A DNA stretch of 64,000 bases from Streptomyces sp. CHD11 (GTDB taxonomy: Bacteria; Actinomycetota; Actinomycetes; Streptomycetales; Streptomycetaceae), in the NCBI RefSeq assembly GCF_018638295.1, contig NZ_JABTTS010000017.1:782-64781 (forward strand). The letters run 5' to 3'. Below are positions 60,851-64,000 of the stretch, piece after piece. Within the stretch, counting starts at the first letter, position 1; the number at the start of each line of letters is the position of its first letter. The notes under the pieces were generated by a model. The model saw only the letters and a program-made list of their open reading frames with translations. It was not told the DNA's origin and made no database searches. Both the position numbers and the translations under genes were made by a program.

Positions 60851-61829
60851 GCCAACTCCTCACTCTCTGCCGCCGCCCGCGCCATGCCCGGCGCAGGCCC
60901 ACTACTCCCATAACGAGCGGGAGTTCCGCAGGGCTCGGGAGCTGGACCAACCCATGGGGATCGTCCGGGGCAACCCTATGCGACAGCGGAGCGGCAGCGG
61001 TCGACCCCGGCGCGGAGTCCGACACGGAGGCGTAGGTCGTGGGTTCCTCCAGAGTGCTCCAGCGGCCGAACGGCCAGGCGATGACCACGGCCCGGCCCAC
61101 CACCTCCTCCTCGGAGACGGTGCCGCCGTAGTCGGTGTCCTGGTGGGAGCGGGAGTCGGCGGAGTTCGCCCGGTGGTCACCCATCACCCACAGCCGCCCC
61201 TCGGGCACCGTGATGTCGAAGGGGATCGTGGAGGGAGCGTTGCCGGGATAGAGGTAGTCCTCTCGCAGGGGCACGCCGTTGACGGTGACCCGGCCCTGCT
61301 GGTCGCAGCACTGGACCCGGTCGCCGCCGACGCCGACGACCCGCTTGATGAGGTCCTTCTCGTTCTCCGACGGCAGCAGTCCGATGAAGGTGAGCCCTTC
61401 CTTGATCTGCTTGATGCCGACCGGATCGTCCTTCTTCGTGGCCCCCGGTTCGTCCTGGAGCCAGCCACCGGGATCCTTGAACACGACGACGTCACCGCGC
61501 TGCGGCTCCGACCCGAACCACGGCGTGAGCTTGTCCACCAGGACGCGGTCGCCGATCTGGATCGTCTGCTCCATGGAGCCGGACGGGATGACGAAGGCCT
61601 GTACGAGGAACGTCTTCAGCACCAGCGCGATCAGCACGGCGACGCCGATGAGGAGGGGGATCTCCTTGACCGCCCCGCGCCTGCGGCGGCGTTTGACCTT
61701 GCGCTGCAGTTTGCGGCGCTCGGCCCGGCTGCGTCCGGACGACGCGGCGGCCGCGCGGCGGAAGCCCGTGGGCAGCAGGTTCTCCGCGGCGCTCGCCGGG
61801 ACCCCGCGGGGCTTGCCGCGGTTACCCAT
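60759..61829 (-). CDS. sipX: Type I signal peptidase SipX-like
   Basis: A 356-residue membrane protease. Very basic N-terminus (KLQRKVKRRRRRGAVKEIP), span LLIGVAVLIALVLKTFLVQA, Ser in VIPSGSMEQTIQIGD, Lys in IKRVVGVGGDRVQCC, box E WVMGDHRANSADSRS. The last ~40 residues are Arg/Gly/Trp-rich and lie beyond the probable C-terminal membrane turn; their DNA overlaps sipY by 92 bp. ATG 61829 overlaps the sipW stop by 8 bp. Confidence 0.92.
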   Translation of the reverse strand: MGNRGKPRGVPASAAENLLPTGFRRAAAASSGRSRAERRKLQRKVKRRRRRGAVKEIPLLIGVAVLIALVLKTFLVQAFVIPSGSMEQTIQIGDRVLVDKLTPWFGSEPQRGDVVVFKDPGGWLQDEPGATKKDDPVGIKQIKEGLTFIGLLPSENEKDLIKRVVGVGGDRVQCCDQQGRVTVNGVPLREDYLYPGNAPSTIPFDITVPEGRLWVMGDHRANSADSRSHQDTDYGGTVSEEEVVGRAVVIAWPFGRWSTLEEPTTYASVSDSAPGSTAAAPLSHRVAPDDPHGLVQLPSPAELPLVMGVVGLRRAWRGRRQRVRSWRGGCGGWRTVRTRGRGAPRASRGSGLSGGG

Positions 61830-62556
61830 GACCGCCCTCCCCCGGACCGGCCGCGTCCCGCGCGGGCACGCGGTCGTAGGCGTCGGGCCGCTGCAGCCGG
61901 GTGGCTCGGGCCAAGGGCCATACGATCGCGCCGGCGCGGCCGATCACCCTGTCCACCGGAATCATGCCGCCGCCGGGCGAACCCAGGCGGTCGCGGGAGT
62001 CGCTGGAGTTGCCGCGGTGGTCACCGAGGACGAACAGCCGCCCGCCGGGCACGACGACGTCGAACGGAACCGTGGAGGGGCTGTCCCCGGGGAACACGAA
62101 GCGCGACTCGTCGACCGACCGGCCGTTCACCCGGACTCTCCCCTCCCCGTCACAGCAGACCACGTGGTCTCCGCCCACCCCGACGACCCGCTTGATGTAG
62201 TCGGCCTCACCGAAATACCCGGTGCCGTCGAACACAATCACGTCGCCCCGGCCGGGCCCCTCACCGAACCCGTACGCCAGCTTATTTACGAGAACGCGGT
62301 CCCCGACCCTCAATCCGGGTTCCATCGATCCACTCGGGATCTCGAACGGCCGTGCGACGAACGTGTTGACGGCCAGCAGGAACAGCAGACAGGGCAACAG
62401 GGTCAGGGTAATGCGCCCGCCGGGGAGCCAGTGCGTGATACGCCGCACCAACGCGGAGCGCGACCGCTCCTCCGGCCCCGGCGTTCCCGAGGTGTTCTCG
62501 GGTCCGGCCGTGGGGGAGGAACGGTCGCGCTCCGTCGGCTGTGCTTCGGTGTCCAT
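61822..62556 (-). CDS. sipW: Type I signal peptidase SipW-like
   Basis: A 244-residue membrane protease; one N-terminal span (ITLTLLPCLLFLLAVNTF) and no C-terminal span. Ser is in EIPSGSMEPGLRVGD, Lys in IKRVVGVGGDHVVCC, box E FVLGDHRGNSSDSRD. ATG 62556 after rplS (45-bp gap), first of the four signal-peptidase genes. S. lividans has the same sipWXYZ cluster (from memory). Confidence 0.93.
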   Translation of the reverse strand: MDTEAQPTERDRSSPTAGPENTSGTPGPEERSRSALVRRITHWLPGGRITLTLLPCLLFLLAVNTFVARPFEIPSGSMEPGLRVGDRVLVNKLAYGFGEGPGRGDVIVFDGTGYFGEADYIKRVVGVGGDHVVCCDGEGRVRVNGRSVDESRFVFPGDSPSTVPFDVVVPGGRLFVLGDHRGNSSDSRDRLGSPGGGMIPVDRVIGRAGAIVWPLARATRLQRPDAYDRVPARDAAGPGEGGHG

Positions 62557-62601
62557 CGGGGCCAGATGCTATCCGGCCCCGATGTGACGCCGGTAAAGCG
62601 C

Positions 62602-62952
62602 TCAGTTCTCGCGCTTCTCCTTGATCTTCGCCGCCTTGCCGCGCAGCTCGCGCAGGTAGTACAGCTTGGCGCGGCGGACGTCACCCCTGGTGACGAGCTC
62701 GATCTTCTCCACGATCGGGGTGTGCACCGGGAAGGTGCGCTCGACGCCGACGGAGAAGGAGACCTTGCGGACCGTGAAGGTCTCGCGCACGCCGGCACCC
62801 TGGCGGCGGATCACCACGCCCTTGAACTGCTGCACACGGGAGCGGCTGCCCTCGATGACGCGCACGTGGACGTTGACGGTGTCGCCGGGGCGGAAGGCCG
62901 GGACGTCGCTGCGCAGCGACGCGGAGTCGACGGTGTCGAGCAGGTGAGACAT
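62602..62952 (-). CDS. rplS: Large-subunit ribosomal protein bL19
   Basis: A 116-residue ribosomal protein. MSHLLDTVDSASLRSDVPAF, GDTVNVHVRVIEGSRSRVQQ, FKGVVIRRQGAGVRETFTVR and VEKIELVTRGDVRRAKLYYL are canonical. ATG 62952. It follows trmD after 131 bp and precedes sipW, so secretion genes may be read through from the ribosomal promoter. Confidence 0.97.
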   Translation of the reverse strand: MSHLLDTVDSASLRSDVPAFRPGDTVNVHVRVIEGSRSRVQQFKGVVIRRQGAGVRETFTVRKVSFSVGVERTFPVHTPIVEKIELVTRGDVRRAKLYYLRELRGKAAKIKEKREN

Positions 62953-63083
62953 TTCGTCTGCTTTCTTCGCTGATGCCGCAGGTCATCAACGGCAACTAGA
63001 GTTCCGGTTCAAAGGGTGCGGTACGGGCGGGCGTCATGTCCCCCTGCGGCAGGGGCGCACGCCTGACGACGCACAACAGCGGC

Positions 63084-63917
63084 CTATTCTTCCACGTCGT
63101 CGGTCCTGCGCCAAAATCGGCCGTAGGGTTCTCCCGCCGGATCCGGCGCCCAGCCCAGGATGGACAGCATCTCGCGGTCCTTCTTGTCGAAGGCACCGGG
63201 ATCGCAGCGTTCGATGAGGTCGGGCCGGTGGGCCGTGGTGCGGCGCAGCGCCTCGTCGCGCCGCCAGCGGGCGATCTTCCCGTGGTGGCCGCTGAGCAGT
63301 ACGTCCGGGATCCCCCGCTCGCGCCACCGCGGCGGCTTGGTGTAGACGGGGCCTTCGAGCAGGCCGGCCATGGCGCCCGGCGCGAAGGAGTCGTCGCGGT
63401 GCGAGTCGGCGTTGCCGAGGACTCCCGGCAGCAGGCGGGCCACGGCCTCGGTGACGACGAGTACCGCCGCTTCGCCGCCGGCCAGGACGTAGTCCCCGAT
63501 GGAGACCTCGTACACCGGCATCCGGGTGGCGTACTCGTCGACGACACGGCGGTCGATGCCCTCGTAGCGGGCCGGGGTGAAGATCAGCCAGGGGCGTCCG
63601 GAGAGGTGGACGGCGAGTTCCTGGGTGAAGGGGCGGCCGCTGGGGGTGGGGACGATCAGGGCCGGCTCGCCGGAACCCGTCTCGTAGCCGTCCGCCAGGA
63701 CGGAGTCCAGCGCGTCTCCCCACGGCTCCGTCTTCATGACCATGCCGGGGCCGCCGCCGTACGGGGTGTCGTCGACGGTGTTGTGCCGGTCGTAGGTCCA
63801 CTCACGCAGGTCGTGCACGTGCACGTTCAGCTGACCGCGCGCGCGGGCCTTGCCGACGAGGGAGATGTTCAGCGGTTCCAGGTACTCGGGGAAGATCGTG
63901 ACGACGTCGAGCCGCAT
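63084..63917 (-). CDS. trmD: tRNA (guanine-N1)-methyltransferase TrmD
   Basis: A 277-residue SPOUT enzyme that makes m1G37 in tRNAs and prevents frameshifts. MRLDVVTIFPEYLEPLNISL, DDTPYGGGPGMVMKTEPWGD, RYEGIDRRVVDEY and SIGDYVLAGGEAAVLVVTEA (trefoil-knot SAM site) identify it. ATG 63917 shares one base with the rimM stop (TGATG); GTG 63920 is also possible. Confidence 0.97.
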   Translation of the reverse strand: MRLDVVTIFPEYLEPLNISLVGKARARGQLNVHVHDLREWTYDRHNTVDDTPYGGGPGMVMKTEPWGDALDSVLADGYETGSGEPALIVPTPSGRPFTQELAVHLSGRPWLIFTPARYEGIDRRVVDEYATRMPVYEVSIGDYVLAGGEAAVLVVTEAVARLLPGVLGNADSHRDDSFAPGAMAGLLEGPVYTKPPRWRERGIPDVLLSGHHGKIARWRRDEALRRTTAHRPDLIERCDPGAFDKKDREMLSILGWAPDPAGEPYGRFWRRTDDVEE

Positions 63918-64000
63918 CACGTCTCTTCCCCGGCGGCGTCCCGCTGGGACGCGACCTCGGCACGGTCGTCGATCAGACCGGGCGGCGGGTCGATGACCGC
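63917..64000 (-). CDS. rimM: Ribosome maturation factor RimM, C-terminal fragment
   Basis: The last 27 codons of rimM enter from the right edge, reading VIDPPPGLIDDRAEVASQRD then AAGEET and a TGA. VIDPPxGL is the conserved end of the PRC-barrel domain. RimM assists 30S head maturation. Translation is coupled to trmD. Confidence 0.85.
   Translation of the reverse strand, partial: AVIDPPPGLIDDRAEVASQRDAAGEET

Overview
This is a high-GC actinobacterial chromosome window, almost certainly Streptomyces. Evidence includes third-position GC bias, many GTG/TTG starts, whiG, a LAETG sortase substrate and four clustered type I signal peptidases. Gene order matches, from memory, the conserved core of S. 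coelicolor and S. avermitilis between ispG/dxr and trmD/rimM. No tRNA, rRNA, IS element, prophage or CRISPR array was seen.

Layout. 1-5.3 kb: ispG (cut by the edge), an RseP-type site-2 protease, dxr and a long acyl-CoA dehydrogenase. 5.6-16.9 kb: an aldehyde dehydrogenase, a lipoprotein hydrolase, a PucR-type regulator, a membrane NTPase, gabT, a PAP2 phosphatase. 15.5-22.7 kb: a tight six-gene leftward operon (aldehyde dehydrogenase, potD, potA, potB, potC, gamma-glutamylputrescine-oxidase-like flavoprotein). 22.9-30.1 kb: a NADAR protein, a DUF4190 protein, a deaminase best read as 6-aminodeoxyfutalosine deaminase, a glycerophosphodiesterase, a haloacetate-dehalogenase-like hydrolase, a BTAD regulator. 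30.3-33.9 kb: a second polyamine block (aldehyde dehydrogenase, Lrp regulator, class III aminotransferase). 34-39.8 kb: an unusual ABC exporter, VOC, LOG and LAETG proteins, a mycothiol-dependent isomerase-like protein. 39.8-43.7 kb: thiBPQ behind a TPP riboswitch. 43.8-64 kb: rlmN, a PP2C phosphatase, the cdsA-frr-pyrH-tsf-rpsB information block, an M23 peptidase, a TetR regulator, whiG, dprA-comM-yraN, DUF2469, NUDIX, sipZ-sipY-sipX-sipW, rplS, trmD, the end of rimM.

Functional reading. Two neighbouring blocks form a putrescine/polyamine route: uptake (PotABCD), oxidation of a (glutamylated) polyamine (flavoprotein), aldehyde oxidation (two or three aldehyde dehydrogenases), transamination (GabT and a second class III enzyme). 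The glutamyl-polyamine synthetase and gamma-glutamyl-GABA hydrolase that this route needs are not in the window. A near-identical 15-16 nt motif lies upstream of gabT and of the 5.6 kb aldehyde dehydrogenase, and a long inverted repeat lies upstream of the pot operon; both are candidate regulator sites.

Other points of interest are a dispersed repeat inserted in frame into two genes, a 92-bp sipY/sipX overlap, an ABC ATPase lacking the LSGGQ signature, and a TPP riboswitch followed by a hairpin covering the ribosome binding site. I did not find a clear, wholly undescribed defence or biosynthetic system.
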